Shown: piece after piece, positions 46,741 through 57,316 of the stretch
Position numbering within the stretch: position 1 is the first letter of the stretch
Layout: each line of letters starts with the position of its first letter
Notes under the pieces: model-generated
What the model was told of the DNA's origin: nothing
What the model saw: only the letters and a program-made list of their open reading frames with translations
The model's database searches: none
Assembly: GCF_048569485.1 (NCBI RefSeq)
Contig: NC_134353.1
Location: 429,120,113 to 429,184,112, forward strand
Source of the DNA: Anomaloglossus baeobatrachus
Lineage: Eukaryota > Chordata > Amphibia > Anura > Aromobatidae
Length of the DNA: 64,000 nt
Reading direction: 5' to 3'
Translations under genes and position numbers: made by a program

Positions 46741-47049
46741 ACCTTGCGGTATTTTACATGATTTTAGAAGGGCGTGCCATGCCTATATCTGTGTCTCCTC
46801 CTCTTTTTCCTTGTCCAGCTCTTTTGTTTTCGCATGAGTATATGTCCATGTCACTTTTTTATGTGTTTGTGTTGTGTTGTGAGTTGTTTGTCACCTTTTG
46901 GACACCTTTGAGGGTGTTTTCTAGGTGTTTTTATGTGTTTGTGATTGCCTGCCATTGTTTCCTATGCGGTTTGAGTTTGCTTCGCCAAACCGAACTCGAA
47001 CAAGACGCCCGTTCGGCGAACCGAACCGCGACCGGTTCGCTCATCTCTA
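46741..47049 (+). other. 3' terminal region of the hAT transposon
   Basis: Unique sequence, then a subterminal stretch rich in TTCG/CGAA (GCCAAACCGAACTCGAAC, GGCGAACCGAACCGCGACC) ending in the inverted terminal repeat. Confidence 0.65.
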
Positions 47050-47057
47050 GTCAGGGG

Positions 47058-47127
47058 TATTTTCTCTTCTCAATACCATGCAGGCAGGGACAAGGCACGA
47101 GAGCCCATCCTGCCGACTATGCCAAAA
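47058..47127 (-). mobile_element. Continuation of the LTR element interior, with primer-binding site
   Basis: Follows the hAT target duplication. In element sense TGGCATAGTCGGCAGGATG (complement of 47106-47124) lies three bases from the next LTR start and begins with TGG, as a primer-binding site should. Confidence 0.55.
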
Positions 47128-48081
47128 TGTGGTGGAGGGTAAGAGACAGGCAGTGATTGTAGTCGTGCATGCAGTGGGACGACAGGTCACAGCACAGCCT
47201 GTCAGTAACTCCTCGCCTCCCAGTCACCACACCACACACAGGAGGACTCCGTATGAGTTTCAGGCAACACTATATTCACATTCTCAGGAAATAAAGTCCA
47301 GTCAAAGTTTCTTTTCTCAAACAAGCCAACTTTATTTTCCGTTATCTTTCTCATTATCTCAGTCTGCGCTTCGCCGGCATCTGTACTCTTCCTATAGGGG
47401 TTCTTTACATCTTCTCCTCTCATACATAATTTAGCAGCAGTCCTTATCTCTAACATCTGGGTACTTTATGTCACCTCTAGGCCTTTCCTTCCATCACTAT
47501 ACTTCACACTGGCATGAACCAGGTCATGAAGTCCATTGGGCGACTTCACCCCACCCACCCACAGGGGACACTGAAACATAAGACGGACCACAACTGACAG
47601 GACTCTTCATCTGTGCCTAGGCCATCCATCTATACCCTTCAAGCTGAGATCGCACTGACCTTTCTATGAGGGAGGAATTTTTTGAGTTTTAGCAACCAGA
47701 CGAAACGAACGCAAGACCCACAACTGTATGACTAAACCCCTCTCTTTGGGGGAAGCGGTTGATCAATCTGGACAGTATCCCTCATTTCACAGCTGCAGGA
47801 GTGACCCATAGGATCAGAATCTTAATGGTGGGGATTATTTTCTTACATCTTTCCAGGGATTTTCCTTTTGTCTGCTTCCTATATCACTGTTTTATACATT
47901 CTGCTCTCCTCCTCTTCCTTACCTCTTTCCCTGTTCACCCAGGTTCCAGGACAGCTGAGCTACAACACTGCCACATGATGGCTTTTTATACAATACACAT
48001 GCACATTATACATTACACTTACATTTTACACATTATACATCAACCATCAGTGTGTCGGCTATTTATACAGGGGTGGGCACA
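47128..48081 (-). repeat. LTR-like block (5' LTR)
   Basis: Starts TGTGGTGGAGGG next to the primer-binding site and ends about GGTGGGCACA. A minus-strand AATAAA lies near 47330. Its early part matches 11541-11687. The right edge is set by the return of the minisatellite. Confidence 0.55.
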
Positions 48082-48374
48082 ACCCTGACCCCCCTATATA
48101 GGGACAGGCCTGTCACTCCAGGGTAGCAGGTGGAGAAAAGAGCTCTGACCATTACTGCCAGGTGTCCCTACATGTGGTATACCAACAGGCTTGTCACTAC
48201 TTGTGGTATAGGGACAAGCCTGTCACACCAGTGTGGCGGGCAGAGAAAAGAGCACTGACCAAGACTACCAGGTTTCCCTACATGTGGTATAGCGAACAGC
48301 TTGTCACTTCAGGGCGGCGGGCAGAGATAAGAGCGCTGATTATTACGGCCAGGTGTCCCTACATGTAGTATAGG
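48082..48374 (+). repeat. 81-bp minisatellite, second block
   Basis: About three and a half units, ending TACATGTAGTATAGG (48360-48374), the target duplication of the Penelope-like element. Confidence 0.88.
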
Positions 48375-48988
48375 AAAAGGAAGATAAACTGTGGAAAAAG
48401 AAGCGCAGTAGGGTCTTACCCCGGTAGTATTGGGGGAGAGAAAGATATGGTACTACTCACCTATAGGGGTTGTGAAAGTCACAACTCCTATAAACAGCAT
48501 GTATGTATATAACTCCAAGCCACGGCAGCGGTCCCTCGATTGGCAGATAACAGGGAGTAGTAGAATAAGGGTTTCAAAGCCGCGCCAATGACTCGCCGAT
48601 CATGAGGATTGTAGATTAATGTTGCTTTTATTCAATACACAGGTCAACGCGTTTCGGAAGACACAGCTCCCTTCTTCAGGACAGACTGGCAAGAAACATC
48701 AAATCTGCTGTACAGGGAATCCTTACAGCACTATATACCCCACTGATGACGTCATGATGCACCCACTTTTAGAAAAAATCGGCGGGAATCTATACATTAA
48801 AAAAATATACAATGACGTAGTATGTTGTATTCACCAAGTTTCAAGGATAAATCACTTATAATCATTTTTCTCTATCCCAAGGAATGGAAGACAAAAAGTG
48901 AAATTAAAAAATGAAAATAAACAATCGTGCAAATTGTGTGTGAAAAAAGCCTGTTTTTTTTTTTTTTATGTTTATGTCAGGAAAGGAT

Positions 48989-48990
<2 letters not shown>

Positions 48991-49027
<37 letters not shown>
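48991..49027. repeat. (TA)n microsatellite in the Penelope 3' UTR
   Basis: Long TA run in the left arm; a shorter one sits at the matching place in the right arm (about 55690-55710). Confidence 0.9.
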
Positions 49028-49032
<5 letters not shown>

Positions 49033-49723
49033 GTGTATGTGAGGTGTCCCAACCTTGCCTAGAACACCATAGAGTCCCATGACATTAGATCAAGGCTGTC
49101 GGGTAATTCTCCCATATGCGGCTGGTGCCACAGATGGGTAGTTATCGATTGTGTAAGAATTCAGGAGGATTTAAGAAAGTGAACATTGTGAAATGAATAT
49201 AGAGAAAAGGAACGTTAGATCAAAGACTAAAGATCCGTCCCAGGAAGGATAAAAAGGAGCACCAAGAAAAGGAAGAAAGTGTGTTGTATCATATCCCAAA
49301 AATGACATTATTTGGCAAGATCTTCCCTAAGAGGAACCAGAACCACACAGTGGATGCGAATTACGCAAAGGTGCAATGTATATGTATATAAACCCGGAAC
49401 ACTATCTCCTCAAAGTGAGTTAGACACGAAAGAAATCGAAATTTAATATACAGAACCCGGTTTAGGTATAATCGTAAGAAGTGTAGTCAAAGAGATTATT
49501 TCACTAAAAACATAGCCACCCACCACTAAATGTACGTGTGGGTGCAAATGAGTGAACACACTCTTAGGTATAGTAGAAGTTTATACCAGGTCAAGAGCGT
49601 GGGAAAAAAACAAACCGCGCATGCTCAGTATCAGATATGTAGCAAGTGTAGAGATAGAACACGCTGAAGGGGTGAGGAAAGTTCAGAAGCGTGGGAAAAA
49701 ACCTAAGTGCGCATGTCTGCGAG

Positions 49724-50976
49724 CTAATAGAACAAATCCGTCACCTCATTGAGACCCAAGGGATTTAGCGTATTGAGTTTGTAAATCCAATATGTCTCTT
49801 TTCTCTTCAATGCATCCATACGATTATGAGAAAAAGGAGGTATCTGTTCAATAGGGGTAATCCTGAGCTTAGAATTCCCATTATGATAAACCGTAATATG
49901 TCTTGATAGGCCATGCAACATAAATCCTATTTTAATATTATGTCTATGGGAGTTAACCCTATTGTGTAGGGCCTGAATCGTTCTCCCAACATATTGTTTG
50001 TTACACTCGCATTCAATCAAATATATAATATAGTCAGATTGACAAGTTAGATGTGATCTGATAGGAAACACCTCCCCCCCTGTGGTAGAACTGAATTTGA
50101 GTCTTTTATGCTGAATGGACTTACAACATAAACAATTTTTAGACAAACATTTGAACAATCCCATGGTTTTATTACCAGAATCCAAGGTTTTAGTCCCTCT
50201 AAGACGGCTAGGGGCCAATTGATTTTTTAGGGTGGAAGCTCTCCGATAGGTAATACCAGGCACCTCTGGGATTGCGCCCTTCAAAAAAGGGTCATTCAAA
50301 AGAATTCCCCAATGTTTCCGGATGATGCTTTTAATCAGAGCACTATCATTACTGTATGTAATAAGTAAATTAGAAGCATACTTAAACCCAGTATTATTGA
50401 CCTGATGGACAGTTGGCTTTATTAAATCAACCTGTGTCTAACTTTTGTTACCCTGGTACGCTTTTTTAATTAGTGAAAGGGGATAGTCCTTGTCTAAAAA
50501 TCTCTCTTTCAGAATGTTGGCCTGTAATTTGAAATCTCCATCCAATGTACAATTCCTTCGAATCCTCTGGAATTGATTCTTAGGGACATTATGTAGCCAT
50601 TTGTTATAGTGATTGCTAGAAAAATGGATGTAGCCATTACTGTCTACTTTTTTGAAGAAAGTTTTTGTGTGGATCACTCCATCTATATGTGTGATAGTGA
50701 GGTCTAAAAAATCAATACTGTCTTTTTTTACAATGGGGGAGAATGTGAGACCCCAGGAATTGTTGTTTAGCTGTCCCAAAAACTCCTCCACATTATCCTC
50801 TGAGTTATTCCAAATTAGAAACAGGTCATCAATGTACCTTTTGTATACAATCACATGTTCAAATAATACAGAGTTAAAAATATACTGCAATTCAAACATA
50901 CCCATAAACAGGTTTGCGAACGTAGGTGCGACCTTTGACCCCATCACAGTCCCGCAGCACTGGTGATACAGTGTCT
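49724..50976 (-). pseudogene. Penelope-like RT/endonuclease ORF, left (minus) copy
   Basis: Starts inside the RT at the GSKVAPTFANLFMGMF block, has the catalytic motif VYKRYIDDLFLIW, the thumb region, then the GIY-YIG endonuclease (YIIYLIECECNKQYVGRT, and KRKETYWIYKL with its Glu). The frame is interrupted between the thumb (stop near 50438) and the linker (from about 50299). N-terminal half missing. Confidence 0.85.
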
Positions 50977-52839
50977 GACCACACCTTATCTAAAGGGGAG
51001 CTCAAAATCCTCAATAAGGGTCTATCCTTCTGTCCTGCCACGAGTGCGAATGACTTTGAACTATACTTGGACTTTCACAAATTTATAAGAAAACTCACTT
51101 TGACCAGACATTTTCAGGTACATAATACTCATCCTGGGACTAGTGTAGAGGGTCCCGATGTTTTCCACCATACAGATCTAAAGCTAAAGTCCAATTTTTA
51201 CCCGACACGTAGTAAAGGTCATCATTTGGAAACATTTAGTGACCTAGTATTGGAGGATTTTAAAAAACTTTCTAGTTATAGGACTTCAGTCAGGACTAAC
51301 CTTAATATGGAGGAGAGAAGAGCCCTTCTCTCATTGAAAAATAACCCTGATCTAGTTATCAGGAGTGCGGAAAAAGGAGGGGGGATTGTGCTGCAAAACA
51401 AAAATACATACTTACAGGAAGCTGTCAGAAATCTCTCCAATCCACTTCATTATGAGGTTGCTGATATGGCTGATTATAACCAAGCGATTATAGATTATCA
51501 TGTACTAATAAATAAAGCAGCAACAGCAGGTGTATTAAATAAGGATGAGACTAAATTTCTCAGCATAAAAAACCCTAAAATGGCATTCTACTATCACCTA
51601 CCCAAAATCCATAAGAGTCTTGAAAACCCCCCCGGAAGACCCATCATTTCGGGGATTGACTCCTTGACAGCCAATCTTGCCGCTTACATAGACCGGATTA
51701 TGAGAGTACATGTCACCAGCTTGAGGAGTCATCTTCGAGACTCCACAGATCTCATTAATGTAATTAAGAAGATAGAGTGTAAGGACTCCTTTGTATTTTT
51801 AACCCTAGACATATCAGCTCTATACACGAACATCTCCCACCAACTAGGATTGGAGTGCTTCAAACAATTCCTAATAGTAGATGAGCGGTTACCTGATAGG
51901 CAAAAAGAGTTCCTCTTGGAAGGAATGAAATTTATATTGTCGAATAATTATTTTACATTCCAAGATACACTGTATCACCAGTGCTGCGGGACTGCGATGG
52001 GGTCAAAGGTTGCACCTACGTTCGCAAACCTGTTTATGGGTATGTTTGAATTGCAGTATATTTTTAACTCTGTATTATTTGAACATGTGATTGTATACAA
52101 AAGGTACCAGGGTAACAAAAGTTTGACACAGGTTGATTTAATAAAGCCAACTGTCCATCAGGTCAATAATACTGGGTTTAAGTATGCTTCTAATTTACTT
52201 ATTACATACAGTAATGATAGTGCTCTGATTAAAAGCATCATCCGGAAACATTGGGGAATTCTTTTGAATGACCCTTTTTTGAAGGGCGCAATCCCAGAGG
52301 TGCCTGGTATTACCTATCGGAGAACTTCCACCCTAAAAAATCAATTGGCCCCTAGCCGTCTTAGAGGGACTAAAACCTTGGATTCTGGTAATAACACCAT
52401 GGGATCGTTCAAATGTTTGTCTAAAAATTGTTTATTTTGTAAGTCCATTCAGCATAAAAGACTCGAATTCAGTTCTACCACAGGGGGGGAGGTGTTTCCT
52501 ATCAGATCACATCTAACTTGTCAATCTGACTATATTATATATTTGATTGAATGCGAGTGTAACAAACAATATGTTGGGAGAACGATTCAGGCCCTACACA
52601 ATAGGGTCAACTCCCATAGACATAATATTAAAATAGGATTTATGTTGCATGGCCTATCAAGACATATTACGGTTTATCATAATGGGAATTCTAAGCTTAG
52701 GATTACCCCTATTGAACAGATACCTCCTTTTTCTCATAATCGTATGGATGCATTGAAGAGAAAAGAGACATATTGGATTTACAAACTCAATACGCTAAAA
52801 CCCTTGGGTCTCAATGAGGTGACGGATTTGTTCTATTAG
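50977..52839 (+). pseudogene. Penelope-like RT/endonuclease ORF, right (plus) copy
   Basis: One open frame. The ATG at 50926 lies in the other copy's sequence, so the element's own reading begins near VSDHTLSKGELKILNKG and the true N-terminus is missing. Seen in order: FYYHLPKIHKSLENPPGRPI; FLTLDISALYTNI (RT motif A Asp); GTAMGSKVAPTFANLFM; then VYKRY runs straight into QGNKSLTQ, so the YIDD centre and about 135 residues present in the left copy are absent. The linker and GIY-YIG endonuclease follow (about residues 534-553, with the Glu near 614 in the 637-residue reading). The loss is in frame, with GTAC at the joint. RT cannot be active; the endonuclease part looks complete. Confidence 0.85.
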
Positions 52840-52913
52840 GTCCTCTAAATATATGTAAAGTATGGGCTATTCTGTAGGGTCCCGTATAGTTTTGTCCTTA
52901 TACTGGTTATATA

Positions 52914-52945
52914 CAGTTAGGTCCAGAAATATTTGGACAGTGACA
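52914..52945 (+). repeat. Left terminal inverted repeat of the Tc1 element
   Basis: CAGTTAGGTCCAGAAATATT continuing TGGACAGTGACA; exact reverse complement at 54533-54564. Confidence 0.95.
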
Positions 52946-53167
52946 CAATTTTCGCGAGTTGGGCTCTGCATGCCACCACATTGGATTTGAAATGAAACCT
53001 CTACAACAGAATTCAAGTGCAGATTGTAACGTTTAATTTGAAGGTTTGAACAAAAATATCTGATAGAAATTGTAGGAATTGTACACATTTCTTTACAAAC
53101 ACTCCACATTTTAGGAGGTCAAAAATAATTGGACAAATAAACCAAACCCAAAAAAAAATTTTTAGTT

Positions 53168-54205
53168 TCAATATTTTGTTGCGAATCCTTTGGAGGCAAT
53201 CACTGCCTTAAGTCTGGAACCCATGGACATCACCAAACGCTGGGTTTCCTCCTTCTTAATGCTTTGCCAGGCCTTTACCGCCGCAGCCTTCAGGTCTTGC
53301 TTGTTTGTGGGTCTTTCCGTCTTAAGTCTAGATTTGAGCAAGTGAAATGCATGCTCAATTGGGTTAAGATCTGGTGATTGACTTGGCCATTGCAGAATGT
53401 TCCACTTTTTTGCACTCATGAACTCCTGGGTAGCTTTGGCTGTATGCTTGGGGTCATTGTCCATCTGTACTATGAAGCGCCGTCCGATCAACTTTGCGGC
53501 ATTTGGCTGAATCTGGGCTGAAAGTATATCCCGGTACACTTCAGAATTCATCCGGCTACTCTTGTCTGCTGTTATGTCATCTATAAACACAAGTGACCCA
53601 GTGCCATTGAAAGCCATGCATGCCCATGCCATCACGTTGCCTCCACCATGTTTTACAGAGGATGTGGTGTGCCTTGGATCATGTGCCGTTCCCTTTCTTC
53701 TCCAAACTTTTTTCTTCCCATCATTCTGGTACAGGTTGATCTTTGTCTCATCTGTCCATAGAATACTTTTCCAGAACTGAGCTGGCTTCATGAGGTGTTT
53801 TTCAGCAAATTTAACTCTGGCCTGTCTATTTTTGGAATTGATGAATGGTTTGCATCTAGATGTGAACCCTTTGTATTTACTTTCATGGAGTCTTCTCTTT
53901 ACTGTTGACTTAGAGACAGATAGACCTACTTCACTGAGAGTGTTCTGGACTTCAGTTGATGTTGTGAACGGGTTCTTCTTCACCAAAGAAAGTATGCGGC
54001 GATCATCCACCACTGTTGTCATCTGTGGACGCCCAGGCCTTTTTGAGTTCCCAAGCTCACTAGTCAATTCCTTTTTCCTCAGAATGTACCCGACTGTTGA
54101 TTTTGCTACTCCAAGCATGTCTGCTATCTCTCTGATGGATTTTTTCTTTTTTTTCAGCCTCAGGATGTTCTGCTTCACCTCAATTGAGAGTTCCTTAGAC
54201 CGCAT
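53168..54205 (-). CDS. Tc1 transposase, full length (345 aa)
   Basis: Cut-and-paste DDE transposase. Starts MRSKELSIEVKQNILRLKKK. The paired helix-turn-helix DNA-binding region covers about residues 1-110, with IREIADMLGVAKSTVGYIL as first HTH, the GRPR-like KRPGRPQM hinge and a second HTH around LSVSKSTVKRRLHESKYKG. The catalytic core has WTDETK (first Asp), VQMDNDPKHTAK (second Asp) and SPDLNPIEHAF (Glu), with 34 residues between the second Asp and the Glu, the DD34E signature. The length is normal for the family and no stop or frame change interrupts it. The lysine-rich run near residue 20 may act as a nuclear localisation signal. Intact ends and frame suggest a recent arrival; activity cannot be judged from sequence alone. 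Confidence 0.95.
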   Translation of the reverse strand: MRSKELSIEVKQNILRLKKKKKSIREIADMLGVAKSTVGYILRKKELTSELGNSKRPGRPQMTTVVDDRRILSLVKKNPFTTSTEVQNTLSEVGLSVSKSTVKRRLHESKYKGFTSRCKPFINSKNRQARVKFAEKHLMKPAQFWKSILWTDETKINLYQNDGKKKVWRRKGTAHDPRHTTSSVKHGGGNVMAWACMAFNGTGSLVFIDDITADKSSRMNSEVYRDILSAQIQPNAAKLIGRRFIVQMDNDPKHTAKATQEFMSAKKWNILQWPSQSPDLNPIEHAFHLLKSRLKTERPTNKQDLKAAAVKAWQSIKKEETQRLVMSMGSRLKAVIASKGFATKY

Positions 54206-54532
54206 GTTGTCTGGTCACAGCAACAGCTTCCAAATGCAAAACCACACACCTGTAATCAACCCCAGACCTTTTAACTACTTCATTGATTACAGGTTAATGA
54301 GGGAGACGCCTTCAGAGTTAATTGCAGCCCTTAGAGTCCCTTGTCCAATTACTTTTGGTCCCTTGAAAAAGAGGAGGCTATGCATTACAGAGCTATGATT
54401 CCTAAACCCTTTCTCCGATTTGGATGTGAAAACTCTCATATTGCAGCTGGGAGTGTGCACTTTCAGCCCATATTATATATATAATTGTATTTCTGAACAT
54501 GTTTTTGTAAACAGCTAAAATAACAAAACTTA

Positions 54533-54564
54533 TGTCACTGTCCAAATATTTCTGGACCTAACTG
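54533..54564 (-). repeat. Right terminal inverted repeat of the Tc1 element
   Basis: Ends GGACCTAACTG followed by the TA duplication. Confidence 0.95.
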
Positions 54565-54566
54565 TA

Positions 54567-56152
54567 AATACCCTGAATAATCCTACAGCCCTTTATGAGA
54601 ACTAATAAATCAGCAACCTAGGATCCTGTCCGTGAAATATAACAAAAAGTTGATGAATATTATTTATCTAATTATTTTTATTAATCATCATTTTATATCA
54701 GATAATAATTCTCTTAGCGTAGACTGATTTATGTCTATACTATTCATTTATTTTTATATTTTATACCTCTTATGTAGTCTCTTAATGGTTAATGTGTATT
54801 TATGTATGTTTTATTTATGTATGTTTGCAGTTTTAACGGTTTTATATACAAGTTATTTTATCGGGTAATAACGCGATTTTATTCTCTACTAAACTGCTAA
54901 TTTGAATGCCTTGTTTTTCTGCACAAACCTTTATTATGTCACACAACAAAGACCACAATATATGTATGATTAATACTTTTCTCTGAGATACGGCTCGCAG
55001 ACATGCGCACTTAGGTTTTTTCCCACGCTTCTGAACTTTCCTCACCCCTTCAGTGTGTTCGATCTCTACACTTGCTACATATCTGATACTGAGCATGCGC
55101 GGTTTGTTTTTTTCCCACGCTCTTGACCTGGTATAAACTTCTACTATACCTAAGAGTGTGTTCACTCATTTGCACCCACACGTACATTTAGTGGTGGGTG
55201 GCTATGTTTTTAGTGAAATAATCTCTTTGACTACACTTCTTACGATTATACCTAAACCGGGTTTTGTATATTAAATTTCGATTTCTTTCGTGTCTAACTC
55301 ACTTTGAGGAGATAGTGTTCCGGGTTTATATACATATACATTGCACCTTTGCGTAATTCGCATCTACTATGTGGTTCTGGTTCCTCTTAGGAAAGATCTT
55401 GCCAAATAATGTCATTTTTGGGATATGATACAACACACTTTTTTCCTTTTCTTGGTGCTCCTTTTTATCCTTCCTGGGACGGATCTTTAGTCTTTGATCT
55501 AACGTTCCTTTTCTCTATATTCATTTCACAATGTTCACTTTCTTAAATCCTCCTGAATTCTTACACAATCGATAACAACCCATCTGTGGCACCAGCCACA
55601 TATGGGAGAATTACCCGACAGCCTTGATCTAATGTCATGGGACTCTATGGTGTTCTAGGCAAGGTTGGGACACCTCACATACACTCACTATAAATATATA
55701 TATATATTTTTTTCCTTTCCTGACATAAACATATAAAAAAAAAAAAACAGGCTTTTTTCACACACAATTTGCACGATTGTTTATTTTCATTTTTTAATTT
55801 CACTTTTTGTCTTCCATTCCTTGGGATAGAGAAAAATGATTATAAGTGATTTATCCTTGAAACTTGGTGAATACAACATACTACGTCATTGTATATTTTT
55901 TTGAATGTATAGATTCCCGCCGATTTTTTCTAAAAGTGGGTGGATCATGACGTCATGAGTGGGGTATATAGTGCTGTAAGGATTCCCTGTACAGCAGATT
56001 TGATGTTTCTTGCCAGTCTGTCCTGAAGAAGGGAGTTGTGTCTTCCGAAACGCGTTGACCTGTGTATTGAATAAAAGCAACATTAATCTACAATCCTCAT
56101 GATCGGCGAGTCATTGGCGCGGCTTTGAAACCCTTATTCTACTACTCCCTGT
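54567..56152 (+). other. 3' UTR and terminal region of the right Penelope copy
   Basis: Inverted counterpart of 48550-49740 over most of its length. Near the end it carries CTGAAGAAGGGAG, then CCGAAACGCG and ATTGAATAAAAGC, a configuration seen in vertebrate Penelope-like ends. No coding signal. Confidence 0.7.
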
Positions 56153-56397
56153 TACATGTAGTATAGGTACAAGCCTGTCACACAAGAGTGGCGGGCAGAG
56201 AGAAGAGCACTGACCAAGACTACCAGGCGTCCCTATGTGTGGTATAGCGAACAGCTTGTCACTTCCGGTCAGCAGGCGGGGATAAGAGCACTGACCATGA
56301 CTGCCAGGTGTCCCTACATATGGTATAGGGACAAGGCTGTCACTCCAGGGCAGCAAGCGGAGAATAGAACTCGGACTATGACTGTAGGTGTCCCTAC
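56153..56397 (+). repeat. 81-bp minisatellite, third block
   Basis: Resumes exactly where 48374 stopped once one copy of the 15-bp duplication is removed (GTCCCTACATGTAGTATAGG then TACAAGCCTG). About three units. Confidence 0.9.
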
Positions 56398-57067
56398 TAT
56401 AACGCCTGCCTGGATTCACAGACTCAGACGGGCTGTAATGGACAGGTTAGAGGGAACCCACTCACCAAGCAGGACCCCTAAAACCCTGAAACCTTTTAAC
56501 CCCTATGCATGGATTTGGAATTACACAGGGCCCAAGGTGATCACTACCTGTGGAAGGCTGCAGTCCAATGAGAGTAGTAGTCAGGCAGGGTCGAACCGGG
56601 AAATGCAAAACAGGGACAGAATCAGCAGGCAAGGACATAATCGGAAAATAAAGCAGAGATCAAATCCAGATCGGGCAGTGAGGTACATAAACAGCAGGCA
56701 GGAAACAAGCAGAAGGCAGAACACCAGAGTCACTAAACAGAACAGAGTGTAACAGGATCCAGGAATACAGAACTATCTCTGGCAGTGGTCAACAGACAGG
56801 AGGGGAAACAAGAAGGGTGCGGTGTCTTCCCATTGGTTGTAGCTGAATGATGGTAACTTCAGCTGGAAGACACATGCCACCTACACTCAGCCAGTGGTAC
56901 TGCAGATCCCAAGGAAACCTAGCCCAGTGGATGAGCGGACCCTACGCCCACCAGCGCCGCTGGCATCAACTCCTCTCCTATCACCAGCACTATCCACAGC
57001 AGGAACATGGCGTTGTCTGGTAATCGAAGTAGAAGTCGCTGGAGCAGACTCCAATGGGGACGTAACA
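56398..57067. mobile_element. Solo LTR (fossil), 670 bp
   Basis: Starts TATAACGCC and ends GGACGTAACA, flanked by a 5-bp duplication CCTAC (56393-56397, 57068-57072). Removing it with one CCTAC restores GTGTCCCTACATGTCATATA, a normal minisatellite unit. A long plus-strand ORF in it shows no domain. Family not identified. Confidence 0.7.
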
Positions 57068-57210
57068 CCTACATGTCATATAGAGACATGCCAGTGAATC
57101 CAGGGTAGCGAGCAGAAAAAAGAACAATGACCATGACTGTGTGGAGAGAAGAGTCTCACATGTGATGTAATAACAGACCTGTCACTCCTAGGCAGTGGGC
57201 AAAGATACCT
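57068..57210 (+). repeat. 81-bp minisatellite, last block
   Basis: Two degraded units, the last ending CTCCTAGGCAGTGGGCAAAGA. The following 100 bp (57211-57316) show nothing recognisable. Confidence 0.75.
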
Positions 57211-57316
57211 CTGCTAGGATACAGAAGATGAGTGTGCAGAAACAAGGTAACAGCTTTATTACTGGACAGGAGAAAAAGATGCAATTAAATGGTTGAGTCT
57301 GTTATATCAACAGTAA

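Larger units (their letters stand above)
30729..47049 (+). mobile_element. Large hAT (ZBED-type) DNA transposon
   Basis: Ends TAGAGTTGAGCG and CGCTCATCTCTA are inverted with one mismatch, flanked by an 8-bp duplication GTCAGGGC / GTCAGGGG (30721-30728, 47050-47057), the hAT hallmark. The plus-strand interior codes for a BED zinc finger, the transposase core and the hATC dimerisation domain. The 16.3 kb span includes a nested chromovirus (6.0 kb) and a foldback element (1.2 kb). Without them it is about 9.1 kb, still large because of two internal tandem arrays. The transposase is no longer intact. Confidence 0.92.
52914..54564 (-). mobile_element. Tc1/mariner transposon with intact transposase
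   Basis: 1651 bp with 32-bp inverted ends starting CAGTTAGGTCCAGAAATATT (52914-52945, 54533-54564), identical by eye, flanked by the TA duplication (52912-52913, 54565-54566). A second GTCAAAAATAATTGGACAA-type repeat lies inside each end (near 53118, and inverted near 54342), the IR/DR layout known from Tc1 elements. It sits in the 3' UTR of the right Penelope copy. Confidence 0.95.
48375..56152. mobile_element. Penelope-like retroelement, two head-to-head 5'-truncated copies
   Basis: Flanked by TACATGTAGTATAGG on both sides (48360-48374, 56153-56167), a 15-bp target duplication. The left copy (minus strand, about 48550-50976) and the right copy (plus strand, about 50977-56152) share the C-terminal half of an RT-endonuclease ORF and the 3' UTR, in inverted order. 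About 175 bp of extra sequence lies left of the inverted part. The right copy's 3' UTR carries a Tc1 transposon and keeps about 470 bp that the left copy lacks. The GIY-YIG endonuclease downstream of RT is the Penelope hallmark. Confidence 0.9.

Noticed and set aside
50926-50976. True start of the plus-strand Penelope ORF at 50926
   Set aside because: This stretch is the inverted neighbour copy's sequence; the real N-terminus is missing.
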